From Acidimicrobiia bacterium UBA5794 (GTDB taxonomy: Bacteria > Actinomycetota > Acidimicrobiia > Spongiisociales > UBA5794): a stretch of 64,000 bases of DNA. How positions within the stretch are numbered: position 1 is the stretch's first letter; every line of letters starts with the position of its first letter. A program made the position numbers and the translations under genes. Positions 1 to 7,077 of this stretch are shown here, piece after piece. The DNA is taken from the NCBI GenBank assembly GCA_002418265.1, contig DIDS01000017.1:1-64000 (forward strand), read 5' to 3'. The notes under the pieces were generated by a model that made no database searches, was not told the origin of the DNA, and saw only the letters and a program-made list of their open reading frames with translations.

Positions 1-598
1 TCAGCTCGTGCTGAACGGTCGGGAACCGCATCGTGAATTCAAAGGACTTGTCGCCGACCGAGACGAAATCGATATCCTGATAGTTCTGTTTGCTGATCGG
101 ATAGTCCGGGTTCAAGATGGTGTCGAGTGTGAACTGGAAATCGCTTCCCGACACGGGCGTGCCGTCATCCCATCGGGCCTCAGGACGAATCTGATATTTG
201 ACCGTCATCTTTCCGTCGGCTGTCATGACAATACCCCCGTTTGCAACGGTGGGTATCTCGGTGATGAGCTCGGGGAGGTAGGACAGCGTCACCCCATCGA
301 TGTCGTATGCACCTGCCGCGTAGCCCTGCGATATCAATGCCCCCACGACCCGATCTCCACCCGGAAGGAAGGGATTCAAGGTGGGCGGTTCGTCGTCCAC
401 CGCAATGACCACCTCCCCTCCAACCGTCTTCTGCGGCAACGGTTCCAAGGTCGTGGTGGTGCCAGCCGTCGTGCTGGTGGTCGTTGCGGGCTGTGTAGTG
501 GTGGTCGTGGTGGTGGGCGCCGCTGACGTACATGCGGAAAGGATCAGGGCGAGCACGACCATTGCAGAGAAGCCTGCCGTGATCGGTCTCGTTGCCAT
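1..598 (-). CDS. ABC-type peptide/oligopeptide solute-binding lipoprotein (SBP family 5), 3' part outside window
   Basis: The minus-strand frame is open from the ATG at 598 to the window edge (199 codons), so only the N-terminal part is visible. It starts with a lipoprotein signal peptide ending in a lipobox LSAC (Cys about residue 24), then a Thr/Ser-rich linker, then a segment typical of periplasmic-binding-protein family 5 (DEPPTLNPFLPGG, RPEARWDDGTPVSGSDFQFT). The family binds oligopeptides or similar ligands outside the membrane and delivers them to a Dpp/Opp-type permease. In-frame GTG/ATG codons at 607 and 604 are alternative starts. It lies 50 nt downstream of secG on the same strand; the permease genes, if present, would lie beyond the left edge. 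Family assignment is firm; the substrate is unknown. Confidence 0.85.
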   Translation of the reverse strand, partial: MATRPITAGFSAMVVLALILSACTSAAPTTTTTTTQPATTTSTTAGTTTTLEPLPQKTVGGEVVIAVDDEPPTLNPFLPGGDRVVGALISQGYAAGAYDIDGVTLSYLPELITEIPTVANGGIVMTADGKMTVKYQIRPEARWDDGTPVSGSDFQFTLDTILNPDYPISKQNYQDIDFVSVGDKSFEFTMRFPTVQHEL

Positions 599-648
599 GG
601 ACATCACGTTCCGAGTCTTGCTGAGGTGACCCTCGGTCGTGTACAAGA

Positions 649-888
649 TCAGTTTGTTGCGAGGAGCCAGGTCAGCACAAAGGTGGTAACCGTGAACGCC
701 AATGCAAGAATGACGGTGAGTCGGTCGAGGTTCTTCTCGACCACCGTTGAGCCACCGACATTTCCACTGCTCATTCCGCCGCCAAACATATCACCCATGC
801 CTCCACCCTTCCCCGCGTGGAGCAGGATCAGGGAGATCAATGCGAGTGATACGAGGAGATGGAGAACCGAAAAGAGTCCATCGAGCAC
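649..888 (-). CDS. secG: Preprotein translocase subunit SecG
   Basis: Small membrane subunit of the SecYEG protein-export channel. The 79-residue product has two hydrophobic segments (about residues 4-22 and 57-75) around a Gly-rich cytoplasmic loop (HAGKGGGMGDMFGGG), the SecG signature. The GTG at 888 is chosen because AGAAAGG sits 8 nt upstream and it gives a normal SecG length; the same frame can be extended upstream to 939 but gains only non-conserved residues. Following gap-pgk-tpiA on the same strand is the usual actinobacterial position of secG, here with gpmA and one unknown gene in between. Confidence 0.93.
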   Translation of the reverse strand: MLDGLFSVLHLLVSLALISLILLHAGKGGGMGDMFGGGMSSGNVGGSTVVEKNLDRLTVILALAFTVTTFVLTWLLATN

Positions 889-910
889 TGTGGGAACCTT
901 TCTCACGTGT

Positions 911-933
911 GAACCCGCGCACGACGCGGGTTC
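911..933. other. Inverted repeat between gpmA and secG
   Basis: Perfect 9-bp arms GAACCCGCG/CGCGGGTTC separated by five bases, 22 nt upstream of the chosen secG start and about 90 nt after the gpmA stop. There is no T-run on either strand, so it is not a canonical terminator. It could be a processing or attenuation hairpin in the gpmA-secG mRNA, or a protein-binding palindrome. The 131-nt gap around it holds no convincing gene. Confidence 0.5.
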
Positions 934-1020
934 GACCACAAGGAAGTATGGCGAGCACCCCGCGCTACCGCAACTACATCGAGAACCGGTCGCCGTGGCC
1001 GGGCATGAGCACCGGGCGTG

Positions 1021-1770
1021 TCAGCCAGCCTGCTTCGCAACTGCTTCGGCGGCAGCAGCGATCTCCGCTTGATCTCCGAGATATCCAGACGAAACCACAC
1101 GCATATCGTCGTCAAGGTCGTAGCGAAGCGGTACTCCGGTCGGGATGTTGAGACTCGGGATTTCTTCGTCGGAGATCCCGTCGAGATGCTTGACAAGGGC
1201 ACGAAGACTGTTTCCGTGCGCTACGACGAGGACGGTCTTCCCATCCATCAGATCGGGGACGATTGCGTCGTACCAATACGGAAGCATGCGCTCGACGACA
1301 TCAGCCAGACACTCGCTCGAAGGCAAGAGCTCCGGGGGTAGATCTCGGTATCGACGGTCCTTGGCGGGGTGACGATCGTCCGTGAGATCCAGTGGCGGTG
1401 GTGCCGTGGTGTATCCTCGACGCCACAGGTGTACCTGATCCTGGCCATGTTTGGCCACGGTTTCCTTCTTGTTCAAACCCTGCAGATCACCGTAATGGCG
1501 TTCATTCAGACGCCAGTGGCGGGTAACCGGGATCCACCCGAGACCCATCTCGTTGAGGGAGAGCGACGCTGTGTCGATTGCCCGTCGCAGCACCGAGGTA
1601 TGGACCACATCGAACTCAATACCGGCGTGTGCCATCAAACGCCCTGAGGTACGTGCCTCATCTTCTCCTGCGCCCGAGAGAGGCACATCGGTCCATCCGG
1701 TGAATATGTTCTCAAGATTCCAGGTGCTTTGCCCGTGTCGCAACAAGACAAGTGTGTGTGTTGTGACCAT
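1021..1770 (-). CDS. gpmA: 2,3-bisphosphoglycerate-dependent phosphoglycerate mutase
   Basis: Interconverts 3- and 2-phosphoglycerate in glycolysis and gluconeogenesis. The 249-residue length and the histidine-phosphatase RHG motif near the N-terminus (LVLLRHGQSTWN, catalytic His about residue 12) identify the dPGM family. Supporting motifs are FTGWTDVPLS, the substrate loop LNERHYGDLQGLNK and the second catalytic His in VVAHGNSLRALVKHL. ATG start at 1770. It lies downstream of tpiA and the 127-aa gene on the same strand, so four lower-glycolysis enzymes (gap, pgk, tpiA, gpmA) are co-oriented and probably coexpressed. Confidence 0.96.
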   Translation of the reverse strand: MVTTHTLVLLRHGQSTWNLENIFTGWTDVPLSGAGEDEARTSGRLMAHAGIEFDVVHTSVLRRAIDTASLSLNEMGLGWIPVTRHWRLNERHYGDLQGLNKKETVAKHGQDQVHLWRRGYTTAPPPLDLTDDRHPAKDRRYRDLPPELLPSSECLADVVERMLPYWYDAIVPDLMDGKTVLVVAHGNSLRALVKHLDGISDEEIPSLNIPTGVPLRYDLDDDMRVVSSGYLGDQAEIAAAAEAVAKQAG

Positions 1771-1789
1771 GTTGATCAGGGTCCCTTCA

Positions 1790-2173
1790 TCACTCGGGGG
1801 AATCGGTCAAGAGTTCAAGACGTCTCACGGTCCAGGTGGCACCCCAAAACGGGGACCACAACTCCTTCTCCGCACCACCACCGGAGACTTCTCGCTCGGG
1901 AAGAAGTCCTTCGTGCCGGCCACCTGCCGCACGGATGGCCACCCCGACGACCGAACGACTGTGTTCCACGCGGTTGACCTCCCACGAATCCAGATGAATC
2001 GTGAGGTGCACCCGGCCCGTCTCAAGGTTTCCGTCGGTTTCGACACGCGTGACCTCACTGTTACGGGTCAACACCTCCGCCACCTCGTCGAGGTGCTTCG
2101 CAAGATCGTCCGAATCCTCCCATCCGAAACGACGAAGGACGTCGAACTCGCCATCGATCGTGTACTCGGCCAT
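1790..2173 (-). CDS. Conserved-looking protein of unknown function, coupled to tpiA
   Basis: A 127-residue soluble, acidic protein with no signal peptide or membrane segment. I do not recognise the family. The first half reads like an alpha-beta fold (EFDVLRRFGWEDSDDLAKH, then alternating beta strands), the second half contains WSPFWGATWTVRRLELL. The ATG at 2173 is chosen because it lies two nucleotides after the tpiA stop, implying translational coupling; TTG and GTG codons in the same frame at 2185 and 2179 would overlap tpiA. It sits between tpiA and gpmA with a 19-nt gap to gpmA, so it is almost certainly part of the glycolytic transcript. A role in glycolysis is only an inference from position. 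Confidence 0.75.
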   Translation of the reverse strand: MAEYTIDGEFDVLRRFGWEDSDDLAKHLDEVAEVLTRNSEVTRVETDGNLETGRVHLTIHLDSWEVNRVEHSRSVVGVAIRAAGGRHEGLLPEREVSGGGAEKELWSPFWGATWTVRRLELLTDSPE

Positions 2174-2175
2174 CG

Positions 2176-2943
2176 TCACACCCAATATCGAATCACAGAC
2201 GCAAACGTGTCAGGATCGAGCGATGCACCCCCAACCAGTCCACCGTCGATGTCGCGCTTTGCCATCAGCCCTGCAATGTTTCCGGGATTGACGGAACCCC
2301 CATAGAGCACTCGTGTCTGATCGGATGCTCCCGGTGCCACCGCCTCAACCGTGGTACGCACGAACGAACACATTTTTCCTGCGTCGTCAGCACTGGCTGT
2401 CCTCCCTGTTCCGATCGCCCAGATTGGTTCGTAGGCAATCACCATGGCAGCAACGTCATCGACCGAAACTCCGGCGAGCCCCGACCTCACCTGCGTCGAA
2501 ACCTTGGACTCAGCCTCCCCGGCGTCGCGTTCTTCTTCCGTTTCACCGACACACAGGATGGGTGTCATCCCCGCGCCGAGTACCGCTTTCACCTTCTTGT
2601 TGACCGTGTCGTCTGTCTCGCCGAAGAGTTGGCGGCGTTCGGAATGACCAACGATGACAAAGGAGACACCGAGCTTTGCGAGCATACTTGGGGACACCTC
2701 TCCGGTGAATGCCCCGCTTTCGTGCCAATCAACATTCTGGGCTCCAAGCTTGATCGAGAGGTGGTCGGTCTCAATGACGGTCTGTGCCGAACGCAAAGCC
2801 GTGAAGGGTGGACAAATCACAACCTCAACCCGGTCGTAGTCGGCGACATCAAGGCGATAGCTGAGCTTCTGGACCATCTGGATCGTCTCAAGATGGTTTG
2901 CGTTCATCTTCCAGTTTCCAACGATGAGATTCTTGCGAGTCAT
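2176..2943 (-). CDS. tpiA: Triosephosphate isomerase
   Basis: Converts dihydroxyacetone phosphate and glyceraldehyde 3-phosphate. It has the full 255-residue TIM-barrel length with N-terminal IVGNWKMN (catalytic Lys), the electrophilic His in IVGHSERRQLFGE, the catalytic Glu in IAYEPIWAIGTGRTAS and the phosphate-binding loop YGGSVNPGN. The ATG at 2943 overlaps the pgk stop by 4 nt (ATGA), the arrangement seen between many genes of this cluster. Start and function are secure. Confidence 0.97.
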   Translation of the reverse strand: MTRKNLIVGNWKMNANHLETIQMVQKLSYRLDVADYDRVEVVICPPFTALRSAQTVIETDHLSIKLGAQNVDWHESGAFTGEVSPSMLAKLGVSFVIVGHSERRQLFGETDDTVNKKVKAVLGAGMTPILCVGETEEERDAGEAESKVSTQVRSGLAGVSVDDVAAMVIAYEPIWAIGTGRTASADDAGKMCSFVRTTVEAVAPGASDQTRVLYGGSVNPGNIAGLMAKRDIDGGLVGGASLDPDTFASVIRYWV

Positions 2944-4139
2944 GCAATCCCCTTTTGGTGGTCCGTCTTCATCAGTACTGCAACTCCGGGAAGCACCGCA
3001 CCTTCAAGCATCGCGAGACCGGCTCCTCCCCCACTTGACACATGGGAAATGGACGTCTCAACACCGAGCATACGGATCGCTGCAACCGTGTCTCCCCCAC
3101 CGACAACGGTATACCCCGTGCACTCCGCGACTGCTTCGGCAATCCCTGCCGTGCCAGCAAGGAATGGCCCCCACTCGAACACACCCATTGGGCCGTTCCA
3201 GAAAACCGATGCCGCTTCTCGCACTGCTCCGGCAAACCGCTCCGTCGACATCGGTCCGATGTCGAGCCCAAGCCAGCCGTCATCGATCGCGTTCACATCA
3301 ACCACCTGCCAATTCGCGGTTTCGGAAAACGCGTCTGCGGCGACGACATCAACGGGAAGGACGATCTTCTCCCCATGTGTCGACTCCAGGAGTCGTTCAA
3401 CAACGGGGACCATCTCATTCTCAACGAGAGAGTCGCCAATTCTGAATCCTGCCGCCTTCAGGAGGGTGAAGCACATACCTCCGCCGATCAGCATCAGATC
3501 GACATCCGGGAGCAAACTCTCGATGACCTTTAGCTTGTCTGAGATCTTTGCACCACCCATCACCACGACGTATGGCCGTTCCCGCTTGGTGAGAAGCCGG
3601 TCGAACGCGGCAATCTCGGCCTCCATCAGTCGTCCCGCGACCGATGGAAGGCGTTGAGCCACCCCAACGGTTGAAGCGTGAACACGGTGGGCCGTACCGA
3701 ACGCGTCGTTCACGAAGACGTCTGCAAGTGCAGCGAACTGATCCGCAAGCCCTGGATCATTCGTCGTCTCGCCCGATTCGAAACGGGTGTTTTCGAGAAG
3801 TACCACAGACCCGGCCTTCGCGGCGGTGATTGTGGCTTCAACATCGGGCCCGACAACACCTGGTGCAAGGACGACCTCCAATCCGCTCAGTTCCCCCAAA
3901 CGGATGGCGACTGGTGCCAATGACAACGATTCGTCGTGTCCGTGTGGTCGCCCGAGGTGGCTTGCCACGACGACACGATCGGCTCGCCGTTGAACTTCGG
4001 CGATCGTTGGAAGGCTTGCAATGATCCGAAAATCGTCGGCAACCTCGCCGTCAGCAAGCGGAACGTTGAGATCCGAGCGAACGAACACCGTCGACCCCAC
4101 CAGGTCGACGTCATCGAGGGTTGCGAGCGCCTCAACCAA
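2940..4139 (-). CDS. pgk: Phosphoglycerate kinase
   Basis: Transfers the acyl phosphate of 1,3-bisphosphoglycerate to ADP. The 399-residue two-domain length, the N-terminal VFVRSDLNVPL, the substrate motif SHLGRPHG and the C-terminal nucleotide motif GGGDTVAAI are diagnostic. The start is a TTG at 4139 that overlaps the gap stop by 8 nt; it gives the normal distance (about 17 residues) to the FVRSDLNVPL strand, and no ATG is available nearby. The weak start and lack of a clear ribosome-binding site imply that translation depends on ribosomes coming from gap. Confidence 0.96.
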   Translation of the reverse strand: MVEALATLDDVDLVGSTVFVRSDLNVPLADGEVADDFRIIASLPTIAEVQRRADRVVVASHLGRPHGHDESLSLAPVAIRLGELSGLEVVLAPGVVGPDVEATITAAKAGSVVLLENTRFESGETTNDPGLADQFAALADVFVNDAFGTAHRVHASTVGVAQRLPSVAGRLMEAEIAAFDRLLTKRERPYVVVMGGAKISDKLKVIESLLPDVDLMLIGGGMCFTLLKAAGFRIGDSLVENEMVPVVERLLESTHGEKIVLPVDVVAADAFSETANWQVVDVNAIDDGWLGLDIGPMSTERFAGAVREAASVFWNGPMGVFEWGPFLAGTAGIAEAVAECTGYTVVGGGDTVAAIRMLGVETSISHVSSGGGAGLAMLEGAVLPGVAVLMKTDHQKGIA

Positions 4140-5214
4140 GCTTGCGACAGAGGTCTACGAGCCGGCTTGAGTAGCCCCACTCGTTGTCGTACCAGCCGAA
4201 CACCTTCACCATCTTGCCAGAGACAATGGTTGACGCGGCATCAACGATCACCGAATGTGGATCGCCGACAATGTCAGATGACACAATGGGATCCTCGGTA
4301 TAACGCACGATTCCACGCATCGGTCCGTCGGCTGCTGCCTTCAATGCAGCGTTCACCGATTCGACAGTGACGTCTTCTTCCACCGTTGCAACAAGATCGG
4401 TGATCGAGCCGTCCGGCACCGGAACTCGAAGAGCAGTTCCCGATAGTTTGCCGTTGAGTCTGGGAAGTACCTTCCCCACTGCAGACGCCGCCCCCGTGGA
4501 AGTCGGGATGATGTTGATCGCCGCAGCGCGTGCCCTCCGAGGGTCCTTGTGGAGGACATCGGAGAGGCTCTGGTCGTTCGTATAGGCATGAACGGTCGTG
4601 AACATGCCCTGCTCGATCTCAAAGGCGTCGTCGATGACCTTTGCCATCGGAGCAAGGCAGTTGGTGGTGCAGGACGCGTTCGAGATGATGCGGTGGTTCT
4701 CAAGATCAAGATCGTCGTCGTTAACGCCAAGCACGATCGAAACGTCTGGATCGCTCATCGGTGCTGAAACGACGACGTACTTTGCCCCCGCCCTGAGGTG
4801 CTTGGAAGCAGTCTCGTGGGTGCGGAAGACACCCGTTGACTCAATGACAACATCGACACCGAGTTCGGCCCATGGCAGTTGCTCGGGATCCCGCTCAGCA
4901 AACACGCGGAATCGATCACCATCGACGACAATGTCGCCATCGACGACCTCAATCTTTCCCGGATACGTGCCGTGAATCGAGTCATACTTGAGAAGGTGCG
5001 CGTTCATGGCGACATCGCCGAGGTCGTTGATGGCGACGATGTCAATGCCCCTGACCGCCGAAGTGATGTTGTTCCACACGCTTGCGATCGACTCAGAATC
5101 TGAGAGATCGATCCCTGAGAGTGCTTTGCGGAGATCTTTCGTGATCGTTCCGCCCTTGGCGGCTCGGAAGAAGTTTCTCCCGATCCGGCCAAATCCGTTG
5201 ATGGCTACCTTCAT
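4132..5214 (-). CDS. gap: Glyceraldehyde-3-phosphate dehydrogenase, type I, with an N-terminal insertion
   Basis: NAD-dependent oxidation of glyceraldehyde 3-phosphate. Motifs: nucleotide-binding INGFGRIGRNFFRAA, catalytic Cys182 in SNASCTTNCLAPM, HAYTNDQ, RRARAAAINIIPTSTGAA and C-terminal WYDNEWGYSSRLVDL. The ATG at 5214 has an excellent ribosome-binding site (AGGAGAAAG). At 360 residues it is about 25 longer than typical bacterial enzymes; the excess is in residues about 20-56, between the first helix and the second strand (IDIVAINDL) of the Rossmann fold. The site upstream, where actinobacteria normally have whiA, holds only a 16-nt gap to yvcK. Confidence 0.96.
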   Translation of the reverse strand: MKVAINGFGRIGRNFFRAAKGGTITKDLRKALSGIDLSDSESIASVWNNITSAVRGIDIVAINDLGDVAMNAHLLKYDSIHGTYPGKIEVVDGDIVVDGDRFRVFAERDPEQLPWAELGVDVVIESTGVFRTHETASKHLRAGAKYVVVSAPMSDPDVSIVLGVNDDDLDLENHRIISNASCTTNCLAPMAKVIDDAFEIEQGMFTTVHAYTNDQSLSDVLHKDPRRARAAAINIIPTSTGAASAVGKVLPRLNGKLSGTALRVPVPDGSITDLVATVEEDVTVESVNAALKAAADGPMRGIVRYTEDPIVSSDIVGDPHSVIVDAASTIVSGKMVKVFGWYDNEWGYSSRLVDLCRKLG

Positions 5215-5230
5215 GACTTTCTCCTGGATT

Positions 5231-6205
5231 TCATCGAGTTGTCGCGCTCAGCACTACCCCGAGCTTCTGAGGGTCGTGGCTCGGCCACTCCTCGGACCCG
5301 TCGACGAGATCCGCCGTGGTGAGATCTGCGCCATATGTGGCGAGGATCTCGGCATCGAAGGCAACCGGCTGAAGCGGAGGTGTGATGTCTATCACGTGTT
5401 CATTTGCGATGATAGCGCTGGGCGGACGCACACCCGTCAGGCGGAGAAGAGCATCAAGATGATCCGCGCCATCCATCCCAAGGGTCTCACCGTCCTGGGT
5501 GATGAGGTTTGCAACGTAGATCAGCTGGGCATGGGAGAGGTTGATGGCCTCGGTGATACCGGGTACCCGCATCGCCGCGATGGTCGACGTCATCAGGCTC
5601 CCGGGACCGAGGATGATCTGGTCAGCGGCCTCGATGGCCAGGACTGCTCGGGGTGTGGCCGCAGCACTTGGGGGCTGAACCCAAATCTCGTCGATCCGGC
5701 CGCGGTGCTGCTGGATCGTCACCTGTCCTTTGAGCAGGCCAACCTCGGTTTCCGCCACGAGCATCAGGGGCTGTTGACAGGCAGGGATGACGCTGCCCGA
5801 TGCTTTGAGAAGCAACTCGGCGCGTACCAGTGCTGGCTCGAAACCTCCCTCAATCTCAGCGAGTGCCGCGAGAATGAGGTTACCGAGGGAGTGCCCGGCA
5901 ACATCGGCTTCCTCGAAACGGTATTCGAATATCTCTTTCCAGATGGATTCGACCTGCGTGAGGGCGAGAAGGCACTTGCGGATGTCACCCGGCGGTGGAA
6001 TGTCAAGGTCAGGCACCAAACGTCCACTGGAGCCTCCATCGTCAGCGACGGACACCACGGCGTCGACGCGTCCAGCGTAGTACAGGGCTGCCCGGAGGGT
6101 CCTGGAAAGCCCATGGCCACCACCGATCGCCACGACGTGAGGGCCAGCGGTGCCAACCTGAAGCTTTTCGAGCAAGACCTCAGGTGTCGCTGCTTCAAAG
6201 GTCAT
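5231..6205 (-). CDS. yvcK: YvcK/CofD-like gluconeogenesis factor
   Basis: Member of the YvcK family, which binds UDP-sugars and is needed for growth on gluconeogenic carbon and for normal cell-wall synthesis in Bacillus and mycobacteria. Seen here: 324 residues, N-terminal VVAIGGGHGLSRTLRA, VVSVADDGGSSGRL and DIPPPGDIRKCL, and the later LGPGSLMTSTIAAM, all characteristic of this CofD-related fold. The ATG overlaps the rapZ stop by 4 nt. The rapZ-yvcK pairing is the standard order; the third usual member, whiA, is absent downstream. Confidence 0.94.
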   Translation of the reverse strand: MTFEAATPEVLLEKLQVGTAGPHVVAIGGGHGLSRTLRAALYYAGRVDAVVSVADDGGSSGRLVPDLDIPPPGDIRKCLLALTQVESIWKEIFEYRFEEADVAGHSLGNLILAALAEIEGGFEPALVRAELLLKASGSVIPACQQPLMLVAETEVGLLKGQVTIQQHRGRIDEIWVQPPSAAATPRAVLAIEAADQIILGPGSLMTSTIAAMRVPGITEAINLSHAQLIYVANLITQDGETLGMDGADHLDALLRLTGVRPPSAIIANEHVIDITPPLQPVAFDAEILATYGADLTTADLVDGSEEWPSHDPQKLGVVLSATTR

Positions 6206-7077
6206 GTGTGCGGGATATCTCGGTGGTGAACCGATGTCGACACACCCGTGTTCGTCAGATGAAAACCGATGGCCTCGGCGAGCGCGACACTTCGGTGCTG
6301 TCCACCGGTGCAGCCAACGCCGATCGTGAGATAGGACTTGCCTTCAGACACGTAGAGAGGGATGAGGAAGTCAAGCATGTCGGTCACCTTGGCGAGGAAC
6401 GCTCCGGCTTCAGGATGCCCGAAAACGTAGGACACAACGTCGTCATCGAGTCCGGTGAGCGGGCGTAGCTCGGGACGCCAGTACGGGTTCGGAAGGAACC
6501 TCACATCAAACATCAGATCGACAACGCGGAGTGGGCCTTTCTTGAATCCGAAGCTGGTCACATCGACCCGCATCCTGTGATGTGTTTCCGCATCCTCAAA
6601 AGCGTCTCGAAGACGGTCCCGAAGGTCGTGAACGCTGAGATCGGACGTATCAACGATGATGTCGGATGCCGCCCTGACGTCCTCAAAGGCAGAGCGCTCC
6701 ATCGCGATGGACTCAGCGAGCGAACTGCTGTCGACGGGATGTGGGCGCCGCGTCTCCTCGAACCGCTGTGCGAGGGTCGCGTCGTCAGCATCAAGGAAGA
6801 GCACGGTGGTTCGCAGGCCCGCTCGGTGCAGTTCGATGAGTGCAGCATCGAGTCCTTCGGCGGTCATGCCAGCTCGGGTGTCTGCAACCACGGCAATCTT
6901 GCGACGCATTCCTTCACCTGAACCGACACTCACCACGAGGTTCGGGATCAACGGCATCGGGAGGTTGTCGACAACGAAGTACCCTATGTCCTCAAGCACA
7001 TTCGCAGCGTGGCTTCTTCCCGCACCGGAGAGCCCTGTGATGATGACAACGTTGGCGTCTGACGTGAGATCGCTCAT
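6202..7077 (-). CDS. rapZ: RapZ-family nucleotide-binding protein (RNase adapter family)
   Basis: P-loop protein of the RapZ/YvcJ family. In E. coli RapZ guides RNase E to the glmZ small RNA and so controls glucosamine-6-phosphate synthesis; in actinobacteria the exact role is not settled. The 291 residues include Walker A GLSGAGRS, YFVVDNLP, and the C-terminal domain with SFGFKKG, DVRFLPNPYW and IGVGCTGGQHRSV. The ATG start overlaps the uvrC stop by 4 nt, and the stop overlaps yvcK, giving a translationally coupled uvrC-rapZ-yvcK unit. Confidence 0.94.
   Translation of the reverse strand: MSDLTSDANVVIITGLSGAGRSHAANVLEDIGYFVVDNLPMPLIPNLVVSVGSGEGMRRKIAVVADTRAGMTAEGLDAALIELHRAGLRTTVLFLDADDATLAQRFEETRRPHPVDSSSLAESIAMERSAFEDVRAASDIIVDTSDLSVHDLRDRLRDAFEDAETHHRMRVDVTSFGFKKGPLRVVDLMFDVRFLPNPYWRPELRPLTGLDDDVVSYVFGHPEAGAFLAKVTDMLDFLIPLYVSEGKSYLTIGVGCTGGQHRSVALAEAIGFHLTNTGVSTSVHHRDIPHT

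Noticed and set aside
180..533. 117-codon minus-strand frame rich in His
   Set aside because: It is an out-of-frame shadow of the solute-binding lipoprotein gene; the His repeats come from the Thr-rich linker read in another frame.
911..990. Possible tRNA on the plus strand (GCGGGTTCGACCAC looks like a T arm)
   Set aside because: No acceptor or anticodon stem can be drawn around it; the GGTTCGA belongs to a simple inverted repeat.
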